From Alphaproteobacteria bacterium (lineage in GTDB: Bacteria; Pseudomonadota; Alphaproteobacteria; Thalassobaculales; Thalassobaculaceae): 32,076 nucleotides of DNA. Below, in pieces: positions 1 to 8,223 of this stretch; within the stretch, counting starts at the first letter, position 1, and the number at the start of each line of letters is the position of its first letter. Both the position numbers and the translations under genes were made by a program. The stretch covers positions 1 to 32,076 of the forward strand of contig JANSYC010000044.1 of assembly GCA_024742605.1 (NCBI GenBank), given 5' to 3'. The notes under the pieces are model-generated. The model saw only the letters and a program-made list of their open reading frames with translations, was not told the DNA's origin and made no database searches.

Positions 1-1
1 C

Positions 2-601
2 GCGATGATCTTCCAGCAGTTCAACCTGATTCCGCGCCTGGACGTGCTGACCAACGTTCTGCTGGGCCAGGCCAATTCCATGGGTCTGTTCAAGAGCGTG
101 TTCAAGCTGTTCACCGACGACGAGCGGCGCGAGGCGCTGCTGGCGCTGGAACGGCTGGGCATCATCGAGACCGCGCTTCAGCAGGCAGCCACCCTGTCCG
201 GCGGGCAGCAGCAGCGGGTCGCGATCGCCCGCGCCCTGGTGCAGCGCCCGAAGATCATTCTTGCCGACGAGCCGATCGCCTCGCTCGACCCGATGAACGC
301 GCAACTGGTGATGGACGCGCTGCGGCGGATCAATGGCGATGACGGCATGACGGTGATCTGCAACCTCCACACCCTGGATACCGCGCGCAATTACTGCGAC
401 CGGATCATCGGTATGCGCGACGGCCGGGTGGTGTTCGACGGCAACGCCAAGGACCTCACCACCGCCGCGGCGCGCGAGATCTACGGCGCCGGGGCCGAGT
501 TCGACGAGAGTTCGACCTCGACCAGCATTCGAGACGAAGAGATTCCCGACGCGCCCGTCCTGCGGGAAGTCGGGAGTGCCGTCGCCGCGGGCGGCGGTTG
601 A
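2..601 (+). CDS. phnC: Phosphonate ABC transporter ATP-binding protein PhnC (5' end outside window)
   Basis: This is the cytoplasmic ATPase that drives import of phosphonate or phosphate-type ligands with PhnD and PhnE. The reading frame is open to the left edge, so the N-terminus with the Walker A motif lies outside the window. What remains starts at the Q-loop (MIFQQFNL) and shows the ABC signature LSGGQQQR, the Walker B strand IILADEP followed by SLDP, and the H-loop histidine in NLHTLD. The last 40 or so residues form an acidic and then Gly/Ala-rich tail that is not part of the ATPase core. phnD follows after 73 bases on the same strand, which fixes the PhnC identity over other ABC ATPases. 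Whether the natural substrate is phosphonate, phosphite or phosphate cannot be told from the sequence. Confidence 0.93.
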   Translation, partial: AMIFQQFNLIPRLDVLTNVLLGQANSMGLFKSVFKLFTDDERREALLALERLGIIETALQQAATLSGGQQQRVAIARALVQRPKIILADEPIASLDPMNAQLVMDALRRINGDDGMTVICNLHTLDTARNYCDRIIGMRDGRVVFDGNAKDLTTAAAREIYGAGAEFDESSTSTSIRDEEIPDAPVLREVGSAVAAGGG

Positions 602-674
602 AACCCGAAGATCAACTGCGGACCAGTCAACCGGTGCCGCACCAACATAAGCTCATCCGAGCGAGGGGAAAATC

Positions 675-1601
675 ATGACATTCATGCGCACCGCGGCCGC
701 AATGGCCGTTACCGCCATGGTCGCCGTCTCGGGCACGAACGCCGCCCTGGCGAACGACCTTGGGATCGAGGAATTCCGCATCGGCCTGCTCGGCGGCGAG
801 AATGCCTCCGACCGTCTCCGCAGCAATGAGTGCCTGCGCGAGCGAACCGAGAATCTGCTCGGCGTGCCGACCAAGCTGTTCGCCCCGGCCGACTATAACG
901 GCGTGATCGAGGGCCTTCTGGGCGGCAATCTGGACCTGGCCTGGCTGGGTGCTTCGGGCTATGCGGCGGTGTATCTGGAAGACCCGGAAGCGGTCGAGCC
1001 GGTGCTGGTCAAGATCAATGTGGACGGCTCCTACGGCTACCATTCGATCGGCTTCGCCCGCGCCGACAGCGGCGTCACGTCGCTGGACGACATGAAGGAC
1101 AAGATCTTCGGGTTCGGCGATCCGAACTCCACCTCCGGCTACCTGATCCCGTCGATCGAGATCCCCGCCGCTGGCTACTCCATGAAGCCGGGCGAGTACT
1201 TCTCCGACGTGAAGTTCACCGGCGGTCATGAGCAGACCATCGTCGCGGTCTACAACGGCGACATCAACGGCGGCGTGACCTGGGCCGACGGCATCGGCTC
1301 CTGGGAAGAGGGCTTCAACTCGGGCGCGCTGCGCAAGGCGGTCGACGCGGGCCTGATCGACATGAACGAGCTGGTCGAGATCTGGCGCTCGAAGGTCATC
1401 CCGGAAGGCCCGATCGTGCTGCGCAAGGCGCTGCCCGAGAAGGTCAAGCTCAAGATGGTCGGCCTGATGGCGTCGCTCGAGTCGATGGATCCGGAATGCG
1501 CCTACGGCGTGATGGCCGGTGAGGTGAAGGGCATGGCCCCGATCGATCACAGTGAGTACGTCTCGGTGGTCGAGGCCCGCAAGGCCAAGATCGGCAAGTA
1601 A
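675..1601 (+). CDS. phnD: Phosphonate ABC transporter substrate-binding protein PhnD
   Basis: This is the periplasmic binding protein that captures the phosphonate/phosphate-type ligand and delivers it to the PhnE permeases. It has 308 residues, normal for the family. A Sec signal peptide covers about residues 1-26 and ends in ALA before NDL. The mature protein opens with the IGLLGGEN strand and carries the ligand loop STSG at residues 152-155, which in PhnD proteins contacts the phosphonate oxygens. The start is supported by GAGGGG about 6 bases before the ATG. A strong hairpin lies between this gene and phnE1, as is common where the binding protein is needed in excess over the membrane parts. 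The GGEN-type N-terminus resembles the PhoD/PhnD branch of rhizobia, so phosphate is a possible ligand (inference). Confidence 0.94.
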   Translation: MTFMRTAAAMAVTAMVAVSGTNAALANDLGIEEFRIGLLGGENASDRLRSNECLRERTENLLGVPTKLFAPADYNGVIEGLLGGNLDLAWLGASGYAAVYLEDPEAVEPVLVKINVDGSYGYHSIGFARADSGVTSLDDMKDKIFGFGDPNSTSGYLIPSIEIPAAGYSMKPGEYFSDVKFTGGHEQTIVAVYNGDINGGVTWADGIGSWEEGFNSGALRKAVDAGLIDMNELVEIWRSKVIPEGPIVLRKALPEKVKLKMVGLMASLESMDPECAYGVMAGEVKGMAPIDHSEYVSVVEARKAKIGK

Positions 1602-1617
1602 CCGATCCACGATCTGC

Positions 1618-1649
1618 GAGCGCCGCGCGGCATCCGTCGCGCGGCGTTC
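1618..1649 (+). terminator. Strong intercistronic hairpin between phnD and phnE1
   Basis: Bases 1618-1629 pair with 1638-1649 over 12 pairs, including one G-U, around an 8-base loop (GCATCCGT). No T-run follows, so it is unlikely to be a complete intrinsic terminator. A 3'-protecting or partially terminating stem that raises phnD mRNA over phnE mRNA is the likely role (inference). Confidence 0.6.
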
Positions 1650-1704
1650 CACATGGCGCGACCCCGCGCCGACCGACGCCAACCTCCTTCGAGTTCAGCC
1701 CGTC

Positions 1705-2571
1705 ATGACCGCCCAAACACTGACCCGTGTCGATCAGATCCTCGAACATTCCTCCGGGCTGGAAAAGCGTCGGCGGCTCTATTCCGGGCTGTTCGGGGCG
1801 ATCTTCGTTGCCCTGGTGATTTCGGGATTCATCGCCGCCGAGGAGATGAACTCGGGTGGATTCGTTCAGGGCATCACCAGTTTCTTCGACTACCCCGCCG
1901 ACATCGTAATGGAGACCTGGGAGGCGGGCCCGGCCTGGTTCGGCCTGCTGTGGACCTATTTTCCGGCCCTGATCGAAACCATCAACATGGCGGCGGTCGC
2001 CACGATCTTCGGCACGGTCTTCGCCATGGGTCTGTCGCTCGCCGCGACCCGGGATCTGGGTGTCCACCCGGTGCTGGTTCCGATCGCCCGGCGCACAATG
2101 GATGTCATGCGGGCCTTTCCCGAGCTGATCATTGCTCTTTTCCTGATCTTCATGTTGGGCACCACGCCGGTCCCCGCGATCATCGCGATCGCGATCCACA
2201 CCTCCGGGGCGCTCGGCAAGCTGTTCAGCGAGGTCAATGAAAACGTCGATCGCGGTCCGCTCGAAGGCATGTCGGCGGCCGGTGCCGGCTGGTTCAAGCG
2301 GGTGCGCTGGGCGGTGATTCCCCAGGTGCTGCCGAACTACACGAGCTACATGCTGCTGCGCTTCGAGATCAACATCCGAGCCTCGGCCATCCTGGGCTTC
2401 GTCGGCGCGGGCGGCATCGGGAGCGAGCTGCGCAAGGCGATCAGCTGGTCGAACGGTGCCGACATCATGGCTCTGTTCGCGCTCCTGTTCCTGACGATCA
2501 TGCTGATCGACCAGTTCTCCGGCTATCTGCGCCGCCGGCTGGTCGGTTCCAGCTTCATGCTGGCGAGCTGA
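1705..2571 (+). CDS. phnE: Phosphonate ABC transporter permease PhnE (first)
   Basis: This is an inner-membrane permease subunit of the PhnCDE importer, 288 residues long, which is usual for PhnE. The binding-protein-dependent transport domain fills the C-terminal two thirds, with the EAA coupling loop at about residues 171-194 (GKLFSEVNEN through AAGA), which docks on PhnC. Membrane segments are visible near 28-45, 85-112, 138-165 and in the last 60 residues. The frame is open further upstream to 1552, but that extension would overlap phnD and has an Arg/Ser-rich non-family composition, so the ATG at 1705 was chosen even though no clear ribosome site precedes it. phnE2 follows 11 bases after the stop; the two permeases probably form a heterodimer. 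Confidence 0.9.
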   Translation: MTAQTLTRVDQILEHSSGLEKRRRLYSGLFGAIFVALVISGFIAAEEMNSGGFVQGITSFFDYPADIVMETWEAGPAWFGLLWTYFPALIETINMAAVATIFGTVFAMGLSLAATRDLGVHPVLVPIARRTMDVMRAFPELIIALFLIFMLGTTPVPAIIAIAIHTSGALGKLFSEVNENVDRGPLEGMSAAGAGWFKRVRWAVIPQVLPNYTSYMLLRFEINIRASAILGFVGAGGIGSELRKAISWSNGADIMALFALLFLTIMLIDQFSGYLRRRLVGSSFMLAS

Positions 2572-2582
2572 GGAGCCAAAGG

Positions 2583-3941
2583 ATGAGCACCCAGACCGCC
2601 CCCAGCATGGCCCCCGGCGACGCCGCCCGAATCAACGCCGGCCAGGCCGACGTGATCGCCAGCCATCGCCGTGGGGTCCTGTGGCCCGCCGGATTGCTGG
2701 CGATGGTCTGCGTCTATCTGATCTACGCGTTCATCGCCTTCGACGTTCCGGGCCTGATCGCGAAGTCACGGCTCGACCGCGGCGTGCTTCTGGGCCTCGA
2801 TTCGGTCGCCTACAAGGTCCATATCGAGAAGAATCTGCGCCGCGATCAGCTCGAGATCGCGGTCGAGGGCGAGCGCGCCGCCGTCTACGAGACCCCGCCC
2901 GACTGGGTCACCATAGACGGCGCGGATCCGATGACCTCCACGGTCGACATCGATATGGGCAGCGGCTACCGGTTCGTGATCGAAGGATCGTCGGTCACGC
3001 TCACCGGTCCGGAGCTATACGAGCCGCTGGTCATCACATCGACCGCGGAGGGGGTGGAATGGACTGGTGCCACGCCGGACTGGGTCCTGCTGGACCCGCG
3101 CAAGGTCGAGGCGCGACCGAGCCTGTTCGAACGGGTCCAGGTCACCAGCGGCCGGATTCTGGTGTTCCGATATTTCTGGGGCTGGGAGGATTTCTGGTTC
3201 GAATTCCGTTCGCCCCTGAACGGTCTGTCAGCGGGCGCGCTCTGGTCTCTGGCCTGGTCGGATGAACGGATCGAACCCGAAACCTCCAACGCGCGCTTCA
3301 TATTCGATGAGTTCTGGGGCAATCCGGGCTGGCAGCACGGGGACGTCTTCAAGGCGCTGCTGGAGACCATCATCATGGCCTTTCTGGGCACGGTGGTCGC
3401 CGCCTTCATCGGCCTGCCGCTCGCCTTCCTGGCAGCCGCCAACTTCAACCCCGATCCGGTCAGCCGCTTCGCCATCCGGCGGGTGTTCGATTTCGTGCGC
3501 GGGGTCGACAATCTGATCTGGTCGCTGATCTTCATTCGCGCCTTCGGGCTCGGCCCGCTCACCGGCGTGATGGCGATCGCGCTGACCGATATCGGCACCC
3601 TGGGCAAACTGTTCTCGGAGGCGATCGAGAACATCGACAACAAGCAGGTCGAGGGCATGCAGTCGGCCGGCGCGCCGGCCGTCACCCGCTATCGCTTCGG
3701 GGTGATCCCCCAGATTCTGCCGGTGTTCATCTCGCAGTCGCTGTACTATCTGGAGAGCAACACCCGCTCGGCCACCGTGATCGGCGCGCTGGGCGCGGGC
3801 GGCATCGGCCTCAAGCTGGTCGAGACCCTGAGGACGGGCAAGGACTGGGAGAACACCCTCTACATCGTCGTGCTGACGGTGATTGTGGTGGTCGGGATGG
3901 ATATGCTTTCGGGCTGGCTGCGGCGACGCCTGAGCAACTGA
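2583..3941 (+). CDS. phnE: Phosphonate ABC transporter permease PhnE (second, long form with periplasmic domain)
   Basis: This is the second permease of the importer. At 452 residues it is far longer than a standard PhnE of about 270. Residues 30-60 form a first membrane helix. Residues 60-250 are soluble, rich in beta-type and charged sequence, and probably lie in the periplasm. The permease domain occupies residues 255-452, with its EAA loop at 341-364 (GKLFSEAIEN through SAGA) closely matching that of the first permease. GAGGAG lies about 7 bases before the ATG. Long second permeases are known in some alphaproteobacterial PhnE/PhoT pairs; I infer that the extra domain contacts PhnD or ligand. 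The gene ends the operon, with a hairpin 13 bases past the stop and a convergent porin gene beyond. Confidence 0.88.
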   Translation: MSTQTAPSMAPGDAARINAGQADVIASHRRGVLWPAGLLAMVCVYLIYAFIAFDVPGLIAKSRLDRGVLLGLDSVAYKVHIEKNLRRDQLEIAVEGERAAVYETPPDWVTIDGADPMTSTVDIDMGSGYRFVIEGSSVTLTGPELYEPLVITSTAEGVEWTGATPDWVLLDPRKVEARPSLFERVQVTSGRILVFRYFWGWEDFWFEFRSPLNGLSAGALWSLAWSDERIEPETSNARFIFDEFWGNPGWQHGDVFKALLETIIMAFLGTVVAAFIGLPLAFLAAANFNPDPVSRFAIRRVFDFVRGVDNLIWSLIFIRAFGLGPLTGVMAIALTDIGTLGKLFSEAIENIDNKQVEGMQSAGAPAVTRYRFGVIPQILPVFISQSLYYLESNTRSATVIGALGAGGIGLKLVETLRTGKDWENTLYIVVLTVIVVVGMDMLSGWLRRRLSN

Positions 3942-3954
3942 CCCAGAATCCGAT

Positions 3955-3990
3955 GGCGGATCCGAAGCCGATAGGCACTTCGGACCCGCC
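3955..3990. terminator. Bidirectional hairpin between convergent phnE2 and porin genes
   Basis: GGCGG-A-TCCGAAG (3955-3967) pairs with CTTCGGA-C-CCGCC (3978-3990), giving 12 pairs with a single A-C mismatch around a 10-base loop. It sits centrally between the two converging stop codons. There is no good T-run on either side, so termination efficiency is uncertain. Confidence 0.6.
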
Positions 3991-4001
3991 GGCAGCTCAA
4001 A

Positions 4002-5093
4002 TCAGAACTCCAGCACGATGCCGGAAATGGCGGCCCAGCCTTCGTTGTCGGCGCCGGTATCCGCCTCGAACTTGGAGCGGAAAACCGATGCCGTCGCCGT
4101 CACGCCCGGACCCAAACCGTAGGCCCCGGACAGCATGATGGTCTCGTGCTTGCTGTCGCCGGCTGCCGCACTGTCGGCAACCTGGCCGCGATAGTAGGAC
4201 AAGGATACCTGCGCATCGCCGAACGCGTAGGCGGCGCCGATATCGAAGCCGCGGCCGTCAAACGAAACAGCGCTGTCCGTGCCGCCGGACCCGTTCCCTC
4301 GGGTGTCCGCATAGGACCCCCCGAAAGTGAACCCGGCATAGCCGATGTTGCCGCCAAAACTGTAGCCTTCGGCGTCCTTGATACCGGTGGCCGCGTTGTC
4401 GGGCTTGTCGGCGCGGAGATACCCGGCGGAAAGCGCCAGATCGACACCGCCAAAGCTGTTGACGTAGTTCACCCCGAACGCCACGCCGGTGTTGTAGAGG
4501 TCGTCGGACGGCTGCGCGTTGCTGTTGCGCTCGAATTCGGGAATGAATGAGGCACCGAACTGGACGCCTTCGAAGCGGGGGGTGAAGTAGCTGATCTTGG
4601 TCGCTTTGTCTTCGCCCAGAAAGAGGTAGGTGGACTGAAACGCGGAGTCCTCGTCGACCCCGGTCAGGTTCACGACCCAATCCGAAATGTCGCTGTCGTT
4701 GACGCCGAACCCGACATCCGGAGCGGCGTAATGCAAAAGGGCGGCAGCGTTGTCCCGGTCGCCGATCTCGACCCGTCCGAACCCGCCTTCGCTGTAGAGA
4801 TAGGAATCGTCGATCTGATCTTCGCTGTCGGAGTACGTGAACAGGCCGACCGTCATGCCGAACGTGAGTCCGCTGTCGAGCGTGGTTTCGCCCGCAAACT
4901 CGAGAACGCCATCCGAATATATGTCGAAACCGTCGAAATCTCCGGTTCCGGTATCGTTTTCCGCATATCCGAAATACTGGACGAATTCACCGCCGATGCT
5001 GACCTGCAGTTTTTCGGCGGCGGTGGAGGTCCCCGAAATCGTGGACGTCAGAAGCGCCATAGTGGCGGCCAGGGACAGTCGTCTCGCGTGCAT
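4002..5093 (-). CDS. Outer-membrane porin, Gram-negative porin family
   Basis: This is an outer-membrane beta-barrel channel of 363 residues. A Sec signal peptide spans about residues 1-25 and ends around TSTAA before EKLQVS. The mature chain consists of alternating strands with many Gly, Tyr and Asp residues, typical strand phrases such as FGMTVGL and FGGSYAD, and acidic loops. It ends in ...GIVLEF with a terminal Phe, the signal recognised by the BAM complex. AGGA sits 5 bases before the ATG. It is divergent from the imelysin cluster and shares the AT-rich control region with it, so it may be co-regulated by iron. Solute specificity cannot be read from the sequence; the acidic loops hint at cation preference, but this is weak. 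Confidence 0.88.
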   Translation of the reverse strand: MHARRLSLAATMALLTSTISGTSTAAEKLQVSIGGEFVQYFGYAENDTGTGDFDGFDIYSDGVLEFAGETTLDSGLTFGMTVGLFTYSDSEDQIDDSYLYSEGGFGRVEIGDRDNAAALLHYAAPDVGFGVNDSDISDWVVNLTGVDEDSAFQSTYLFLGEDKATKISYFTPRFEGVQFGASFIPEFERNSNAQPSDDLYNTGVAFGVNYVNSFGGVDLALSAGYLRADKPDNAATGIKDAEGYSFGGNIGYAGFTFGGSYADTRGNGSGGTDSAVSFDGRGFDIGAAYAFGDAQVSLSYYRGQVADSAAAGDSKHETIMLSGAYGLGPGVTATASVFRSKFEADTGADNEGWAAISGIVLEF

Positions 5094-5217
5094 GGAATCC
5101 TCGTGATCTGGGTGAAGTCGTGCGCCTTTTCGGCAGGAAGCTTGTGCGGCGCATTCGGAAAGAGCAATCGCCGAAACGGTCGGATGGGTCCCGCACTCAA
5201 GAGGGCGCCATCATATC

Positions 5218-5273
5218 ATTTGCAAACACGTCGCATTTGCAAATTAATTATTGCATTTGAGAATGATTTGCAA
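5218..5273. promoter_or_regulatory. AT-rich operator array with three ATTTGCAA copies
   Basis: The 300-base gap between the porin and the imelysin gene contains an AT-rich island in otherwise GC-rich DNA. ATTTGCAA occurs three times in the same orientation, at 5218-5225, 5235-5242 and 5266-5273. The middle copy lies within a perfect palindrome ATTTGCAAAT (5235-5244). ATTGCA at 5250-5255 mirrors TGCAAT at 5269-5274. Such TGCAAAT-type half sites resemble alphaproteobacterial Fur/Mur operators. Divergent promoters probably lie here for both genes. A weak minus-strand candidate for the porin is TTGCAA (5273-5268) with AATAAT 15 bases further on. Bases 5281-5393 show no further structure and are probably leader. 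Confidence 0.5.
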
Positions 5274-5280
5274 TACTAAT
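5251..5280 (+). promoter_or_regulatory. Candidate promoter with Fur-like box for the imelysin cluster
   Basis: A -35-like TTGCAT (5251-5256) is followed after 18 bases by ACTAAT (5275-5280). Between them lies TGAGAATGATTTGCA (5258-5272), a 7-1-7 imperfect inverted repeat close to the Fur pattern TGATAATnATTATCA. A repressor bound in this spacer would block RNA polymerase. The downstream genes belong to families known to be iron-regulated, which supports Fur or a related metal regulator, but the assignment remains an inference. Confidence 0.5.
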
Positions 5281-5393
5281 TTTAAACGCCGAACGACAGA
5301 TCTCGGTCGGCTCTGTGAGCTCGGCGGTCCCGCGTCGGAACTGCTGGAATGACCAGAAAACGTCCCTGACGGATCAACAAGAGAGGCTTAACG

Positions 5394-6674
5394 ATGAAGG
5401 TTCTTACCTATGCGGCGGGAATGGCTGCGGCGATTTCTCTGGGATTCAGTCCGCTTCCCTCAGAGGCGGCGGTCGTGACGGTCGAGTCCGTGCTCCAGAC
5501 CTATGCCGACATCGCCGAAGCCACCTATGGAGATTCTCTTGCCACTGCCAAGGACCTTCAGGGATCAATCGACGCCTTTCTCGCGGCTCCTTCGGTCGGA
5601 TCGCTCGAGGCGGCGAAGCTTGCCTGGAAACTGGCACGCGTTCCCTATCAGCAGACCGAAGCCTTCCGCTTCGGCAATGCGATCGTCGACGAATGGGAAG
5701 GTCGTGTGAACGCGTGGCCGCTCGACGAGGGCCTCATCGACTATGTCGACAGCGGCCGTTACGGCGAATCCAGCGACGAGAACGTCTACTTCACCGCCAA
5801 TATCGTCGCCAATCCGGCGCTCGAACTCGGCGGCCGCACCTTGGAGACCCCCCGGATCACCAAAGACCTGATCCAGCAGCTCCATGAACTGGACGAGATC
5901 GAAGCCAATGTGACGACGGGCTATCACGCCATCGAGTTTCTCCTGTGGGGCCAGGACCTCAACGGCAACGGTCCGGGTGCCGGCGCGCGGCCCTATACGG
6001 ATTACCATCCGGCCCAATGCACACATGGCAATTGCGACCGGCGCGCCGCCTATCTGAAGGTCGCGGTCGATCTGCTGGTCCAGGATCTTGAGGAAATGAC
6101 GGCGAGTTGGGCCACCGACGGGGCGGCCCGGGCGGCCGTCATGGACGGTGCCGGCCGACAGCGCCTGGCCCGGATCCTGACCGGTCTGGGCAGCCTGTCC
6201 TACGGAGAGCTGGCCGGCGAACGGATGAAGCTGGGCCTGATGCTGCATGACCCGGAAGAGGAGCATGACTGCTTCTCCGACAACACGCACTGGTCCCATT
6301 ACTACGATCAGATGGGCATCGTGAACGTCTATACCGGGCGTTACGTGCGGGTGGGTGGTGCCGTCGTCGAAGGTCCCAGCGTCTCCGACCTGGTGGCCGC
6401 AAAGGCGCCGGATGTGGACCTAGCCCTGTCCGAGGCCCTGGCTGCGACTCAGGAGAGGATGGGCGCGATCGCTCAGGCGGCGCTGGATGGCGAGGCCTAT
6501 GACCAGCAGATCGGAGACAGCAACGACGACGGTAATGCGCGGGTCCAGGCCGCCATCGATGGTCTGCTTCAGCAAACCAAGCAGATCGAGGCGGCCGTCG
6601 CGGCTTTGGATCTTTCAACCCTGCAGATCGAAGGCTCCGACAGCTTGGACAACCCGGCGGCCGTTTTCCAATAG
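5394..6674 (+). CDS. Imelysin family periplasmic protein, IrpA/ICMP type
   Basis: This is an exported imelysin-domain protein of 426 residues, a family tied to iron uptake in many bacteria (IrpA of cyanobacteria, ICMP of Vibrio and Pseudomonas, EfeO relatives). The signal peptide is about residues 1-25 (ending PSEA). The family GxHxxE motif is GYHAIE at residues 176-181, followed by LLWGQDLNGNGPG. A second conserved block, FSDNTH, lies at 294-299, and Cys209, Cys214 and Cys293 could form disulfides. AGAGG lies about 8 bases before the ATG. It is the first gene of the four-gene cluster, behind a Fur-like box. Peptidase activity was claimed for some members, but a metal or haem-binding role is now favoured; neither can be decided here. 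Confidence 0.92.
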   Translation: MKVLTYAAGMAAAISLGFSPLPSEAAVVTVESVLQTYADIAEATYGDSLATAKDLQGSIDAFLAAPSVGSLEAAKLAWKLARVPYQQTEAFRFGNAIVDEWEGRVNAWPLDEGLIDYVDSGRYGESSDENVYFTANIVANPALELGGRTLETPRITKDLIQQLHELDEIEANVTTGYHAIEFLLWGQDLNGNGPGAGARPYTDYHPAQCTHGNCDRRAAYLKVAVDLLVQDLEEMTASWATDGAARAAVMDGAGRQRLARILTGLGSLSYGELAGERMKLGLMLHDPEEEHDCFSDNTHWSHYYDQMGIVNVYTGRYVRVGGAVVEGPSVSDLVAAKAPDVDLALSEALAATQERMGAIAQAALDGEAYDQQIGDSNDDGNARVQAAIDGLLQQTKQIEAAVAALDLSTLQIEGSDSLDNPAAVFQ

Positions 6675-6725
6675 ACCGCGTATTGCAGTCTGACCCCCCC
6701 AAGCGCCCAGCGCTGGCGTGATTTG

Positions 6726-6754
6726 GCGGCCTCCGGAGCAAAACCGGAGGCCGC
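6726..6754 (+). terminator. Perfect 11-bp hairpin between imelysin and di-haem genes
   Basis: GCGGCCTCCGG (6726-6736) pairs perfectly with 6744-6754 around the loop AGCAAAA. Only a poor T-tract follows. It lies in the 119-base gap of an otherwise tightly packed cluster and may partly terminate, or protect the 3' end of, the imelysin transcript so that the first gene is made in excess. Confidence 0.65.
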
Positions 6755-6793
6755 GTCGCACGTTTAGTTCATCCCACGCCATTGGTGGCTTGA

Positions 6794-8212
6794 ATGACAT
6801 CGTCCTCGCCTACAGCACTTGCCGCCGCGGCCGTCGTCCTCTGCTGCGTCGCCGTCATAGGATCCGGCCTGCACGGTGCCGAGAAACCGGGTGCCGGACA
6901 GCCCGGAGGCACCGCGACCTATACCGGTCCCATCTCCGGCAACGCCTTCTCCAAGAGCTCCGCGAGCTTGCCGTTCGAGAAGGAACTGGACTTCAAGGTC
7001 GGAAACGGCCTGTTCAAGAAGCTCTGGGTGCCGGCCCCGTCATCGACCAAATCCTCCGACGGACTCGGCCCGTTCTATAACGCGCGATCCTGCCAGCGCT
7101 GTCATCTGAAGGACGGCAGAGGCCATCCGCCCTCGGCCAATTTTCCCGCCGACAACGCGGTCTCTCTTCTGATCCGTCTGGGTATCCCGAGTGGCGACCG
7201 CGGGGCGAAACCGGATCCGGTCTATGGTGGCCAGTTGCAGGACTTCGCGATGGCCAACATCCCGATCGAGGGCCGTCCGCATGTCACCTGGCGGGAAGAG
7301 ACGGTCGCGCTCAGTGACGGGTCTCGCGTGTCGCTGCGGCGACCGACCTGGACCATCGCGGATCTCGGCTACGGACCGTTGCATGCCGACACGAGGATAT
7401 CACCCCGGATCGCCCCACCGATGATCGGTCTCGGGTTGCTCGAGGCGGTTCCCGCAGAGCAGATCCTGGAGCGCGCCGATCCCGACGACCGTGACGGTGA
7501 CGGGATCTCGGGCGTCGCGGCGCAGGTCATCGATGTTGCCGTCGGGCGGCGCGTTCTGGGCCGTTTCGGCTGGAAAGCCAGCCAACCCTCGCTGCGTCAG
7601 CAGGCGGCCGGCGCCTTCCTCGGCGACATCGGCCTGTCCACCAGCCTCTTTCCGGATGGCCGGGGCGACTGCACCGAACGGCAAGGTCTCTGCCGGACGG
7701 CTCCGATCGGAGCGGATCCGGGTGCGCCCGAGATATCCGACACGATGCTGGATCTCGTGAGTTTCTACAGCCGGCACCTGGCCGTTCCGGCGCGCCGGAA
7801 CGCCGAGGACGACGAGGTTCGGCGGGGCGAACAGGTGTTCGCGGACTCGGGCTGCACGGCTTGCCATCGGCCCTCGCTCAGCACCGCCTCCGCCGGGGTC
7901 GATCCCGCCCTTGCCGACCAGACGATCTGGCCGTTCACCGATCTCCTGCTGCACGATATGGGAGACGGGCTCGCCGATGGTCTGCCGGAGGGCATGGCGA
8001 ATGGACGCGAATGGCGGACGCCGCCGCTCTGGGGCATTGGGCTGACAGAGCGGGTCAGCGGCCACACCTACTTTCTCCATGATGGCCGAGCCCGTTCGAT
8101 CCTGGAGGCGATCCTCTGGCACGGCGGCGAAGGCAGGGCCGCCCGGGACAGAGTCGTCGCCTTGCCGGGTCCCGATCGCGAGGCCCTGCTTGCCTACATC
8201 AACTCGCTTTAG
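6794..8212 (+). CDS. Di-haem c-type oxidoreductase family protein (DUF1111/DHOR)
   Basis: This is an exported c-type cytochrome of 472 residues related to the MauG/cytochrome c peroxidase group. An N-terminal hydrophobic segment (about residues 8-25) serves as signal peptide. Two haem-attachment sites are visible: CQRCH at residues 100-104 and CTACH at 354-358. An acidic DRDGDG segment near 232-237 could bind calcium, and Cys293 and Cys300 may pair. The family is often encoded beside imelysins in Fur-controlled operons, and I infer that it performs electron transfer in the periplasm, perhaps changing the redox state of iron. The imelysin-2 gene starts 11 bases after the stop. The ribosome site is weak, so the start is less certain than the gene. 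Confidence 0.9.
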   Translation: MTSSSPTALAAAAVVLCCVAVIGSGLHGAEKPGAGQPGGTATYTGPISGNAFSKSSASLPFEKELDFKVGNGLFKKLWVPAPSSTKSSDGLGPFYNARSCQRCHLKDGRGHPPSANFPADNAVSLLIRLGIPSGDRGAKPDPVYGGQLQDFAMANIPIEGRPHVTWREETVALSDGSRVSLRRPTWTIADLGYGPLHADTRISPRIAPPMIGLGLLEAVPAEQILERADPDDRDGDGISGVAAQVIDVAVGRRVLGRFGWKASQPSLRQQAAGAFLGDIGLSTSLFPDGRGDCTERQGLCRTAPIGADPGAPEISDTMLDLVSFYSRHLAVPARRNAEDDEVRRGEQVFADSGCTACHRPSLSTASAGVDPALADQTIWPFTDLLLHDMGDGLADGLPEGMANGREWRTPPLWGIGLTERVSGHTYFLHDGRARSILEAILWHGGEGRAARDRVVALPGPDREALLAYINSL

Positions 8213-8223
8213 GGATTTCTGAC

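Noticed and set aside
602-674. Search for a Pho box before phnD
   Set aside because: No CTGTCAT-type direct repeat is present; control probably lies upstream of phnC, outside the window.
627-1682. Long open frame antisense to phnD
   Set aside because: It is Arg/His/Asp-rich with no family features and mirrors the codon bias of the real GC-rich gene on the other strand.
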